The position numbers and the translations under genes are program-made. This document shows positions 8,302 through 16,181 of a stretch of DNA of 64,000 bases, one piece after another. This stretch comes from JAEWSN01 sp942493335 (GTDB taxonomy: Bacteria; Bacillota; Clostridia; DSM-8532): assembly GCA_942493335.1 (NCBI GenBank), contig OW818693.1, positions 2,914,001 through 2,978,000 of the forward strand, in the 5' to 3' direction. Numbering within the stretch: the first letter of the stretch is position 1; each line of letters begins with the position of its first letter. The notes beneath the pieces were generated by a model. The model ran no database searches. It was not told the origin of the DNA and saw only the letters and a list, made by a program, of their open reading frames with translations.

Positions 8302-9477
8302 ATGAAACAGAGAACGATCAAAACAGCCACGCTGCTTGCGGTCATGATCGCCGGCGCCCTGCTTTTCGGGAGCTGCGGCACATCGGTTTCAGGCAGTGCA
8401 AACGGGGCGGCATCCGCGGTTGCGGGCACTGATTCCACCGGTGTTCCGTCCCCGGCTTCCGCAAGCGGAACCGCTGCTGCGGGCGGATCGGATGCCAAGG
8501 AAGCATCCGCCGATACCGAACTCAACCTCTTCAACTGGACCGAATACATGCCGGACTCCGTGCTGCAGGCCTTTACGGAGGAGACCGGCATCAAGGTGAA
8601 CTACACCACCTATTCCTCCAACGAGGAAATGCTGGCAAAGATCAAGTCCGGTGAAAAGGGCATGTATGACGTCACAGTCGCAAGCGACTACATGGTCTCG
8701 ACCATGGTCGCGGATGGCATGCTTGCACCCTTCGACAAGTCGAATATCCCGAACATCGCCAACATCGATCCGACCTACCTGAACATGAAGTTCGATCCGG
8801 ACAACGCGCATTCCGTCCCGTACATGCTGACACCGGCCATCCTCTGCTATGACCGGACGAAGGTGCCGGCCGGACTGAAATCCTACAAGGACCTGCTGTC
8901 GAAGGACCTCGCCAATTCGCTTGTGATACTGGACGACCAGCGGATGGTCATCGGCCTGGCCGAACTGGCGAACGGCCTGTCCGTCAACGAGACGGATCCG
9001 GCAGGGCTGAAGACGGTCCGGGACTGGCTGGCCTCCTTGAAGCCCAACATCCGGCTCTTTGACTCGGATACCCCGAAATCCGCCATGATCAGCGGCGAAG
9101 CCGCCGCCGGCTACATGTGGTGCGCCGAGGTGGCTCTGGCCATGCAGGAGAATCCGGATATCGTCGCCGTCTACCCCGAGGAAGGCACGGTCATGATGAT
9201 CGACAACCTGGTCATCCCGGATGGAGCCAGACACATGGAAGCCGCACAACGATTCATCGATTTCGTCCTTCGCCCGGAAATATCGAAACTCGTCTCCGAC
9301 GAATTCCCCTATGTGAATCCCAACAAGGCCGCCCAGCCGCTCCTGCCGGATAGTTTCCGGAACAACCCGGCTTCCAATCCGTCCGTAACGGAGATGGCCA
9401 AAGGCAGGCTGCTGGAGAATCTGGGAGACAAGTCCGGTCTGTATGACGATCTGTGGACGGCGTTCAAGAACCAATAA
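8302..9477 (+). CDS. potD: Spermidine/putrescine-binding lipoprotein
   Basis: A 391-residue extracytoplasmic polyamine-binding protein. The N-terminus is a lipoprotein signal peptide with lipobox LFGSC, then a Ser/Ala/Gly-rich linker of about 55 residues. The mature domain opens with LNLFNWTEYMPDSVL, a hallmark of PotD/PotF proteins, and contains YMLTPAILCYD and AAAGYMWCAEVA segments. The start at 8302 (after GGAGGACAATCCC) gives a proper signal peptide. An in-frame ATG at 8227 also has a good ribosome-binding site but would add 25 hydrophilic residues in front of the signal. The gene is followed 40 bp later by the aldehyde dehydrogenase. Confidence 0.92.
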   Translation: MKQRTIKTATLLAVMIAGALLFGSCGTSVSGSANGAASAVAGTDSTGVPSPASASGTAAAGGSDAKEASADTELNLFNWTEYMPDSVLQAFTEETGIKVNYTTYSSNEEMLAKIKSGEKGMYDVTVASDYMVSTMVADGMLAPFDKSNIPNIANIDPTYLNMKFDPDNAHSVPYMLTPAILCYDRTKVPAGLKSYKDLLSKDLANSLVILDDQRMVIGLAELANGLSVNETDPAGLKTVRDWLASLKPNIRLFDSDTPKSAMISGEAAAGYMWCAEVALAMQENPDIVAVYPEEGTVMMIDNLVIPDGARHMEAAQRFIDFVLRPEISKLVSDEFPYVNPNKAAQPLLPDSFRNNPASNPSVTEMAKGRLLENLGDKSGLYDDLWTAFKNQ

Positions 9478-9517
9478 CGCTTTCGCTGGCGCAAGACAGC
9501 AGGTTTGGAGGAGATTC

Positions 9518-10996
9518 ATGACGGACATCGGGAAAATGTACATCGACGGGGAATGGGTGCTTTCCGCTTCCGGAGCGACCCGCTCCGTTCTCAATCCCGC
9601 CGACGGAAGCGTCCTTGCCACCGTCACGGAAGGCGCGGCGGAGGATGTGGTCCTTGCCGTCGCGGCTGCACGGCGCGCCTTCGACAAGGATGGCTGGCAG
9701 GACACAACCCCCCACCAGCGGGCCACCCTGCTGCATGCGGTCTGTGCAGGTCTCGAAAAGGCCCGCGGGGAACTCGTCCTGCTGGAGACGCTCGACAATG
9801 GCAAGCCGCTGCGGGAAACCGGTTATGATGTGGACGACACCATTGCCTGCTTCCGATACTATGCCGGCATGGCTGAAAAACCGCACGGACAGACCGTTTC
9901 CGTCCCGGATGCAAACATCTGCACAATGATCGTGCGGGAACCGGTCGGAGTCTGCGGGCAAATCGTCCCGTGGAACTATCCGCTGCTGATGTCGGCCTGG
10001 AAGATGGCTCCGGCGCTGGCAGCCGGCAACACCGTCGTGTTCAAGCCGTCCGAGCTGACACCCCTGACAGCGATCCGTCTGTTCGAAATCTTCGAGGAGG
10101 TCGGCTTTCCCAAGGGCGTCGTCAACCTGGTCCTCGGCGCAGGCGCCACCGTCGGTCACGAACTCGCATCCAACCACGGTGTGGACAAGATCGCCTTCAC
10201 AGGCGGCACAACAACCGGGCGCAGCATCATGCAGGCTGCCACCGGCAACCTAAAGAATATCTCGCTCGAACTGGGCGGCAAGTCGCCGAACATCGTCTTT
10301 GCAGATGCCGATCTCGAATCCGCCGTAGATTATGCCTTGTTCGGCATCTTCTGCAATCAGGGCCAGGTCTGCTCCGCGGGCGCCCGGCTGCTGCTGGAGG
10401 AAAGCATTCACGACCTCTTCACGGCCCGGCTCGTGGAACGGGCCAGGCGGATCCGCATTGGCCCGGGCTCGCACCCGGCCAGCGAAATGGGTCCGCTGAT
10501 CAGCGAAACCCACCTCAACCGCGTCCTGTCCTATGTCGGCATCGGGCTTGCGGAGGGCGCACGGCTGCTGTGCGGCGGCAACCGGATCACGACGGGGGAA
10601 CTGGAAAAAGGGTGGTTCATGGAACCCACCATCTTCACGGATGTCACCCCGGACATGCGGATCGTCAGGGAAGAGGTCTTCGGTCCCTTTCTTGTCGTCC
10701 AGACCTTCAGGACGGAAGCGGAAGCCATCGATATGGCAAACGACACCGAATACGGACTGGCAGGCGGCGTCTTCACGCCGGATGGCGCGAAGGCGATCCG
10801 CGTCATCAAAAAACTGCGGGCGGGCATCACCTGGATCAACACCTACAACCCCACATTCAACGAAGCGCCATGGGGCGGTTACAAGCAAAGCGGCATCGGG
10901 CGCGAACTGGGTACGTTCGGCTACGAGGAATACACCGAGGTCAAGCAGATCAACATCAATCTGAACCCCGGCATGTCCGGCTGGTTCGAGGTCTGA
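9518..10996 (+). CDS. NAD(P)-dependent aldehyde dehydrogenase, probable 4-aminobutyraldehyde dehydrogenase
   Basis: A 492-residue enzyme with all ALDH landmarks: PWNYPLLMSAWKMAPALA, FKPSELTPLTA, FTGGTTTGR, the general-base glutamate in LELGGKSPN (Glu251) and the nucleophile in NQGQVCSAGARL (Cys285). Its overall pattern matches betaine/aminoaldehyde dehydrogenases (BetB, PuuC, PatD group). Lying between PotD and putrescine aminotransferase, it most likely oxidises 4-aminobutanal to GABA; this assignment rests on context. The start ATG follows TTGGAGGAGATTC. Confidence 0.88.
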   Translation: MTDIGKMYIDGEWVLSASGATRSVLNPADGSVLATVTEGAAEDVVLAVAAARRAFDKDGWQDTTPHQRATLLHAVCAGLEKARGELVLLETLDNGKPLRETGYDVDDTIACFRYYAGMAEKPHGQTVSVPDANICTMIVREPVGVCGQIVPWNYPLLMSAWKMAPALAAGNTVVFKPSELTPLTAIRLFEIFEEVGFPKGVVNLVLGAGATVGHELASNHGVDKIAFTGGTTTGRSIMQAATGNLKNISLELGGKSPNIVFADADLESAVDYALFGIFCNQGQVCSAGARLLLEESIHDLFTARLVERARRIRIGPGSHPASEMGPLISETHLNRVLSYVGIGLAEGARLLCGGNRITTGELEKGWFMEPTIFTDVTPDMRIVREEVFGPFLVVQTFRTEAEAIDMANDTEYGLAGGVFTPDGAKAIRVIKKLRAGITWINTYNPTFNEAPWGGYKQSGIGRELGTFGYEEYTEVKQININLNPGMSGWFEV

Positions 10997-11004
10997 TCCG
11001 GAGG

Positions 11005-11037
11005 CGGGTTGCCCTTCTTGCGGGAAGGGAACACCCG
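11005..11037 (+). other. Intergenic hairpin between the aldehyde dehydrogenase and patA
   Basis: CGGGT (11005-11009) pairs with ACCCG (11033-11037), and CCCTTC pairs with GAAGGG inside it. No T-run follows, so this is not a convincing terminator. It might be an mRNA processing or stabilising structure. Confidence 0.4.
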
Positions 11038-11099
11038 GGTCCAAAGAAACGCAATGCGCATTTCCACTGTGGAGCAATCCGGGAAGGGAACTTGAACAT

Positions 11100-12449
11100 A
11101 TGGGTATCGCAACCGCAAAGAAGGAATTGGAAAAGGTTCTGGGATATATCGCATCCGATGCGCTGACCGAGGAAGACAAGTCCACCATGGTCTCCGACTC
11201 CATCACGAACTTCAACACCTATGTGAACCCGGGCTGGCTGCAGTATCGAAAATCCGTCTCGACGAACGCGGCCTTCATCGAATGGACGGACAAGGACGAG
11301 TATTTCTATGACATCTACGGCGAGGAATTCATTGACTGCCTGGGCGGGTTCGGCATCTACACCTGCGGCCACCGCAACCCCGAAATCCTCAGGTACGTGC
11401 TGGCCCAGATGAACCGGCAGGCCCTGCACAGCCAGGAGCTTGTGGATCCGCTGCGCGGGTATCTCGCCAAGGTCATGGCGGAAATCACCCCCGGCGATCT
11501 CAACACCTGCTTCTTCACCAACGGCGGCGCGGAGGCGGTCGAAATGGCACTGAAACTCGCCCGCATCGCAACGGGTGGACGATGGGTGATTTCGACCCTC
11601 AACGGATTCCACGGCAAATCGATGGGCGCCGTGTCCGTCGGCGGCAAGAGCACCTATCGCACCCCGTACCTCCCGATGGTCCAGCAGGTCCAGCATGTCG
11701 AGTACGGCAATGCGTCGGACATCCGGAAAGCCGTCAGGAACCTTGTCCATGTTGGGGAAAAGGTTGCGGCGGTCATCCTGGAGCCGATTCAGGGCGAAGC
11801 GGGCATCATCATCCCGCCGGCCGGGTACCTGAAGGAAGTCCGCGACATCTGCGACGAATACGGTGTTGCCCTCATCTTCGACGAAATCCAGACCGGCATG
11901 GGCCGGACCGGCACCCTGTGGCGCTGCGAAGCCGAGGACGTCGTTCCAGACATCATGACTTACGGCAAGGCCTTCGGCGGCGGCATCATGCCGATCACCG
12001 GCATCATCTGCCGGCCGCATCTGTGGGTGCAGGATCTGATCGACAACCCCTGGCTGCTCGGGTCCCCCACCTTCGGCGGAAACCCGGCAGCCTGTGCCGC
12101 AGCACTGGCCACCATCTCCTTCATGCTGGAGAACGATATCCCGAAACAGGCGGCGGAAAAGGGCGAATACCTGCTGAAGGGGCTTCGCGCGCTACAGGCG
12201 AAATATCCATCCGTCATCCAGGACATCCGCGGTACGGGACTGATGATCGGCGTGGAGTTTCCTGAATCGGAAATCGGATATGAGGTTGCAAAGGGAATGT
12301 TCGCTCGTCGTGTGATGACCGCCGGCACCCTCATCAACGCAAAGACAATCCGGTTTGAACCGGCCGCCACGATCCCCTACACATCCCTGGATACGGTGCT
12401 TTCACGGATGGACGAAGCTTTGGCGGAAGTGGCTGCGGCCATTGCCTGA
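11100..12449 (+). CDS. patA: Putrescine aminotransferase (class III, PLP-dependent)
   Basis: A 449-residue class-III aminotransferase resembling E. coli PatA/YgjG along its whole length. Matching blocks include NPGxLxYRKSV, EFIDCLGGFGIY, GHRNPE, LHSQEL, AVILEPIQGE, QTGMGRTG and TFGGNPAACAAALATI. The PLP lysine is in TYGKAFGGG (Lys290). It transfers the amino group of putrescine to 2-oxoglutarate or pyruvate, giving 4-aminobutanal, the substrate expected for the preceding aldehyde dehydrogenase. The start follows GGGAAGGGAAC. No U-tailed terminator follows; the next gene has a complex leader. Confidence 0.9.
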   Translation: MGIATAKKELEKVLGYIASDALTEEDKSTMVSDSITNFNTYVNPGWLQYRKSVSTNAAFIEWTDKDEYFYDIYGEEFIDCLGGFGIYTCGHRNPEILRYVLAQMNRQALHSQELVDPLRGYLAKVMAEITPGDLNTCFFTNGGAEAVEMALKLARIATGGRWVISTLNGFHGKSMGAVSVGGKSTYRTPYLPMVQQVQHVEYGNASDIRKAVRNLVHVGEKVAAVILEPIQGEAGIIIPPAGYLKEVRDICDEYGVALIFDEIQTGMGRTGTLWRCEAEDVVPDIMTYGKAFGGGIMPITGIICRPHLWVQDLIDNPWLLGSPTFGGNPAACAAALATISFMLENDIPKQAAEKGEYLLKGLRALQAKYPSVIQDIRGTGLMIGVEFPESEIGYEVAKGMFARRVMTAGTLINAKTIRFEPAATIPYTSLDTVLSRMDEALAEVAAAIA

Positions 12450-12463
12450 CCCTGTCTGACGCT

Positions 12464-12562
12464 TATAGACCCGGCAATTGATTGCTGTCGTTTTTGAATG
12501 CGGAACAAGCCTTGTATCAATTGCCGGAGTCCTATCTTTTACTGCATGTTTGTTGCCGATTC
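12464..12562 (+). promoter_or_regulatory. Structured leader element, copy 1 (upstream of amt-PII)
   Basis: A perfect 12-bp inverted repeat (12471-12482 with 12516-12527) encloses 33 nt. It is followed by GGAGTCC (12526-12532) and GTTTGTTGCCGA (12548-12559). The block 12473-12532 matches 49817-49876, in front of the CDF transporter gene, at 43 of 60 positions without gaps, and the 3' conserved motif is at nearly the same distance. The TTGCC in the 3' motif could pair with the same GGCAA as the stem's right arm, giving two exclusive folds. A -10-like TATAGA (12464-12469) precedes the stem in this copy and TACAGA in the other. It could be a riboswitch-type RNA or a DNA operator. I do not recognise the family. 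Confidence 0.6.
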
Positions 12563-12600
12563 TATAAATAATTCCCACGGGAAAGAAAGAAGGAGACGTT

Positions 12601-14634
12601 ATGAAAAAATCACGAAACTTCTCACGGATGATGCTGCTTTTTGGGATAGCCGCCATCGCGATCCTGTTGGCAGCGACATTTTTCCATGGTGATTCCTCCG
12701 CAGCCGATCCGACCGGGGCCTCCTATGTCGGCGTCACCGGTGCCGAAACACTCGGAGATGTCGCGCTGACCGCCAACAAGGCCCTCTTCGGCTCGAACTT
12801 CGTCTGGATCATGTTGTGCGGTTTCCTCGTCTTCTTTTTCCAGTGCGGCTTCGCCATGGTGGAAACCGGGTTTATCCGCACCAAGAACGCGGCCCACACC
12901 ATCACGATGAATTTCATGGTGTTCCTTGTCGGCGCCATCGGGTACTTCATCGCCGGCTTTGCGCTTCAGATGGGCGGATCGGGGGGGGCGGCCGGACTTG
13001 GCTCAGGCGGTTCGGCACTCAACGTCATGCTTTCCATCCCGGGTCTTGGCGGCATCGTGGGCGGGAAGGGTTTTGGGCTGATCGGCACCTATGATGCGGG
13101 CATCTATGCGCTGTTCTTCTTCCAGATGGTCTTCATGGACACCACCGTCACCATCCCCACCGGTGCGATGGCGGAACGGGTCAAGTATTCGGCCATGGTG
13201 ATCACTTCCTTCTTCATTTCCATGTTCCTGTATCCACTGTTCGGAAACTGGGTGTGGGGTGGCGGCTGGATGGCGACACTCGGCAGTCACTTCGGCATCG
13301 GTCATGGGGTTGTCGACTTTGCAGGTTCCGCTGTGGTCCATACCATGGGCGGCATGATCGCGCTTGCCGGGGCCATCGTCCTCGGTCCCCGCATCGGTAA
13401 ATTCAAGAAGGATGGAACGGCCCGCGCTTTCCCGGGCCACAACATTCCGATGGCGATCATCGGCACCATCATCCTGTTCTTCTGCTGGTTCGCCTTCAAT
13501 GCGGGTTCGACCCTCAGCTCTTCCGACTTCAGGCTTTCGGTTGTCGCAACCAATACGATGATCGCCGGTGCGGTCGGAGGACTGGTCGCCATGTTCTACA
13601 TGTGGGGCAAGTTCGGCAAACCGGATCCTTCCATGACCGCGAACGGCGCGCTGGCCGGCCTTGTCGCCATCACCGCCCCCTGCGCATTCGTCAATGGGAT
13701 TTCGGCACTCCTCATCGGCCTGATCGCCGGATTTCTCGTCTGCCTTGCGGTTCCGTTCGTGGAAAACAAGCTGAAACTTGATGACCCGGTCGGCGCCATA
13801 TCGGTGCATTGCGTCAACGGCCTCTGGGGTGTCATCGCACTCGGCCTTTTCGCGGACGGTTCCTATGGCGACGGGCTCAATGGCGTCGCCGGCGGTGTGC
13901 GGGGCCTGTTCTTCGGAGATGCCTCGCAGCTTCTTGCCCAGTTGATCGCCGTTCTCGTCCTGTTTGTCTGGGGCTTCGGTGTATCCTTTGTCTTCTTCAA
14001 GATCCTGGACAAGGTCTGGGGCCTGCGCGTCTCGCCCGAAGACGAGCTCGAAGGTCTGGACATCCCGGAGATGGGCGTCCTGGCCTATCCCGACAGCATG
14101 ATCATGACCTCCGATCTCGACTTCGACTCTGCCGACAACGCGGAAATCAAGCAACTCGCCCGTTTCGGATATAAAGGCGGGGCAGCGAAACTGCCCGCAG
14201 CAGAACCCAGGGTCAGCATCAATCGGGCGGTCCCGGTCGAACTGATCAGCACCCCCGCCACAACCACGGTTTCCGACGTGAAGATCTCGAAAGTGGTGAT
14301 CATCTTCAAGCAGAGCCGGTTTGAAGCCTTGAAGGAGGCCATGAACGCCATCGGCATCTCGGGCATGACCGTCACCCAGGTTCTCGGTTGCGGGATCCAG
14401 AAGGGGAAAACGGAGTATTACCGTGGCGTCGAAAAGGAAATCACCCTTCACCCGAAGGTTCAGGTGGAGATTGTGGTTGTGAAGATTCCGGTCCGGACCG
14501 TCATCGACACCGCAAAAAAAGTCTTGTATACAGGCCATATCGGCGACGGCAAGATCTTCGTCTACGATGTGGAAAACGTGGTCCGTGTCCGCACGAATGA
14601 AGAAGGATATGACGCGCTGCAGGATCTGGCCTGA
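12601..14634 (+). CDS. amt: Ammonium transporter with C-terminal PII domain (Amt-PII fusion)
   Basis: A 677-residue fusion. Residues 1-36 form a signal-like hydrophobic N-terminus. Residues 60-470 are an Amt/Mep channel with about eleven membrane segments, CGFAMVETGFIRTKN and FFQMVFMDTT motifs, and the twin pore histidines in AVVHTMGG (His247) and SVHCVNGLWG (His403). A linker of about 90 residues leads to a complete PII domain (about 560-677) with T-loop KGKTEYYRGVEKE and B-loop TGHIGDGKIFVYD. PII normally plugs Amt when nitrogen is plentiful; fusion should make this intramolecular. T-loop position 51 is Lys, not the uridylylated Tyr of enteric PII. Start after AAGGAGACGTT. It sits between the putrescine and GABA aminotransferase genes. 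Confidence 0.93.
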   Translation: MKKSRNFSRMMLLFGIAAIAILLAATFFHGDSSAADPTGASYVGVTGAETLGDVALTANKALFGSNFVWIMLCGFLVFFFQCGFAMVETGFIRTKNAAHTITMNFMVFLVGAIGYFIAGFALQMGGSGGAAGLGSGGSALNVMLSIPGLGGIVGGKGFGLIGTYDAGIYALFFFQMVFMDTTVTIPTGAMAERVKYSAMVITSFFISMFLYPLFGNWVWGGGWMATLGSHFGIGHGVVDFAGSAVVHTMGGMIALAGAIVLGPRIGKFKKDGTARAFPGHNIPMAIIGTIILFFCWFAFNAGSTLSSSDFRLSVVATNTMIAGAVGGLVAMFYMWGKFGKPDPSMTANGALAGLVAITAPCAFVNGISALLIGLIAGFLVCLAVPFVENKLKLDDPVGAISVHCVNGLWGVIALGLFADGSYGDGLNGVAGGVRGLFFGDASQLLAQLIAVLVLFVWGFGVSFVFFKILDKVWGLRVSPEDELEGLDIPEMGVLAYPDSMIMTSDLDFDSADNAEIKQLARFGYKGGAAKLPAAEPRVSINRAVPVELISTPATTTVSDVKISKVVIIFKQSRFEALKEAMNAIGISGMTVTQVLGCGIQKGKTEYYRGVEKEITLHPKVQVEIVVVKIPVRTVIDTAKKVLYTGHIGDGKIFVYDVENVVRVRTNEEGYDALQDLA

Positions 14635-14640
14635 TTCGAA

Positions 14641-14679
14641 GCCATGGCATGCCGAACTCCGTTTCCGGCATGCCATGGC
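14641..14679 (+). repeat. Perfect 14-bp inverted repeat after amt-PII
   Basis: GCCATGGCATGCCG (14641-14654) pairs exactly with CGGCATGCCATGGC (14666-14679) around an 11-nt loop, beginning 6 bp after the stop codon. No T-run follows, so simple intrinsic termination is not indicated. It may stabilise the transcript's 3' end or partly insulate the next gene. Confidence 0.7.
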
Positions 14680-14767
14680 CGAAGAATCCCGGCACGGCGG
14701 ACGAACGGGAGTCCGGTCCGGCAAGCCGACGCCGGGATGGTTATGACAGCTAGGGGAGGACAGCACC

Positions 14768-16102
14768 ATGTTTGAAACAAACGCAAGAATCGTCACTTCG
14801 GTCCCGGGACCGAAATCCATGGCACTGCAGGCCCGAAGGGAGCAGATCGTCGCGAGAGGCGTCAGCTTTTCCAGCACCATTTTCGCAGAAGAGGCGCAGG
14901 GTGCGCTCATCAAGGATGTGGACGGAAATGTCTTTGTTGATCTGGCTGCAGGCATCGGCGTCGCCAATATCGGACATTGTGATGACGAGGTGGCTGCGGC
15001 CGCGAAAGAGCAAATCGGGAAATACATCCACACCTCGTTCAACGTCTGCGGTTACGCCCCCTATGTGGAAGTGGCGGAAAAGCTTGCGGCACTGGCTCCC
15101 GGTGATTTCCCGAAAAAGGTCATGTTCGCCAGCAGCGGCGCGGAGGCGGTGGAAAACGCGGTCAAGATCGCCCGGAACCATACCGGCAAGTCGATGATCC
15201 TGTCCCTGGAAGGCGCATTCCACGGACGAACCTACATGGCCATGACCCTCACAAGCAAGATGACACCCTACAAGAACGGATTTGCCCCTTTCTGTCCGGA
15301 TACCTTCAAGATCCCTGCCCCCTACTACTACCGATGCGACGGAAACCCCACCGAGGAGGAATTCGGCCGGTTCTGCGCGAACCGTCTCGACACGCTGCTG
15401 AAGGGCGAACTGAATCCGGGCATGGTGGCCGCGCTCATTGTCGAACCCCTGCAAGGGGAGGGCGGATTCATCGTCCCGCCGAAAGGCTATCTGCTGAGAC
15501 TCCAGCAGATCTGCAACGAACACGGGATCGTATTCATCTGCGACGAAATCCAGGCCGGTTTCTGCCGGACAGGCCGCTTTTTCTGTTGCGAGCATTCCGA
15601 TCTGACGCCGGACATCATCACCGTCTCAAAATCACTTGCAGCCGGATTTCCCCTCAGTGCCGTCATCGGACGGGCCGACATTATGGATGCGCCGGTGCCG
15701 GGCGGTATCGGCGGAACCTTTTCCGGCAATCCGGTATCCCTGGCGGCCGCATCCGTCGTGATCAACAAGATGCTGACAGAGAATTTCTCCGGCAAGGCCG
15801 TACATATCGGGGACATCATCATGGCCCGGCTTCACGGGTTGCAGCGGAAGCACGCCGTGATCGGGGATGTCCGGGGCCAGGGCGCCATGATCGGGGTGGA
15901 GCTTGTCAAAGACCGCACCAGCAAGGAGCCGGACAAGGAATCTGTGAGCAAAATCATCGACTTCTGCCTTCGAAAGGGAGTCATCATCATCGGCGCAGGC
16001 CTTTACAGCAACTGCCTGCGTTTCCTGCCGCCGCTTGTCATCACGGATGCGCAGCTCGACTACGGCATGGACGTACTGGAAGCATCCTTTGCAGCCCTCT
16101 GA
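14768..16102 (+). CDS. gabT: 4-aminobutyrate aminotransferase-like enzyme (class III, PLP-dependent)
   Basis: A 444-residue class-III aminotransferase whose blocks follow GabT closely: DLAAGIGVANIGH, SSGAEAVENAVKIAR, GAFHGRTYMAMTLT, ALIVEPLQGEGGF and GGIGGTFSGNPVSLAA, with the PLP lysine in TVSKSLAAGFPL (Lys288). GabT converts GABA plus 2-oxoglutarate to succinic semialdehyde and glutamate. Here it would act on GABA made by the PatA/ALDH pair and feed the following alcohol dehydrogenase. Other omega-amino acids are possible substrates. The start follows TAGGGGAGGACAGCACC. Confidence 0.85.
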   Translation: MFETNARIVTSVPGPKSMALQARREQIVARGVSFSSTIFAEEAQGALIKDVDGNVFVDLAAGIGVANIGHCDDEVAAAAKEQIGKYIHTSFNVCGYAPYVEVAEKLAALAPGDFPKKVMFASSGAEAVENAVKIARNHTGKSMILSLEGAFHGRTYMAMTLTSKMTPYKNGFAPFCPDTFKIPAPYYYRCDGNPTEEEFGRFCANRLDTLLKGELNPGMVAALIVEPLQGEGGFIVPPKGYLLRLQQICNEHGIVFICDEIQAGFCRTGRFFCCEHSDLTPDIITVSKSLAAGFPLSAVIGRADIMDAPVPGGIGGTFSGNPVSLAAASVVINKMLTENFSGKAVHIGDIIMARLHGLQRKHAVIGDVRGQGAMIGVELVKDRTSKEPDKESVSKIIDFCLRKGVIIIGAGLYSNCLRFLPPLVITDAQLDYGMDVLEASFAAL

Positions 16103-16181
16103 CACAATGCCTCGGGAAGATGGCCGGAAGCAGCTGCCCTTGCTGTATCTGCAGCCATAGAGACAAAAGGAGTGAACGGAC

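Noticed and set aside
13003..15042. Long minus-strand open frame opposite amt-PII and gabT
   Set aside because: It runs across two well-supported genes and their intergenic repeat, and its translation is compositionally odd.
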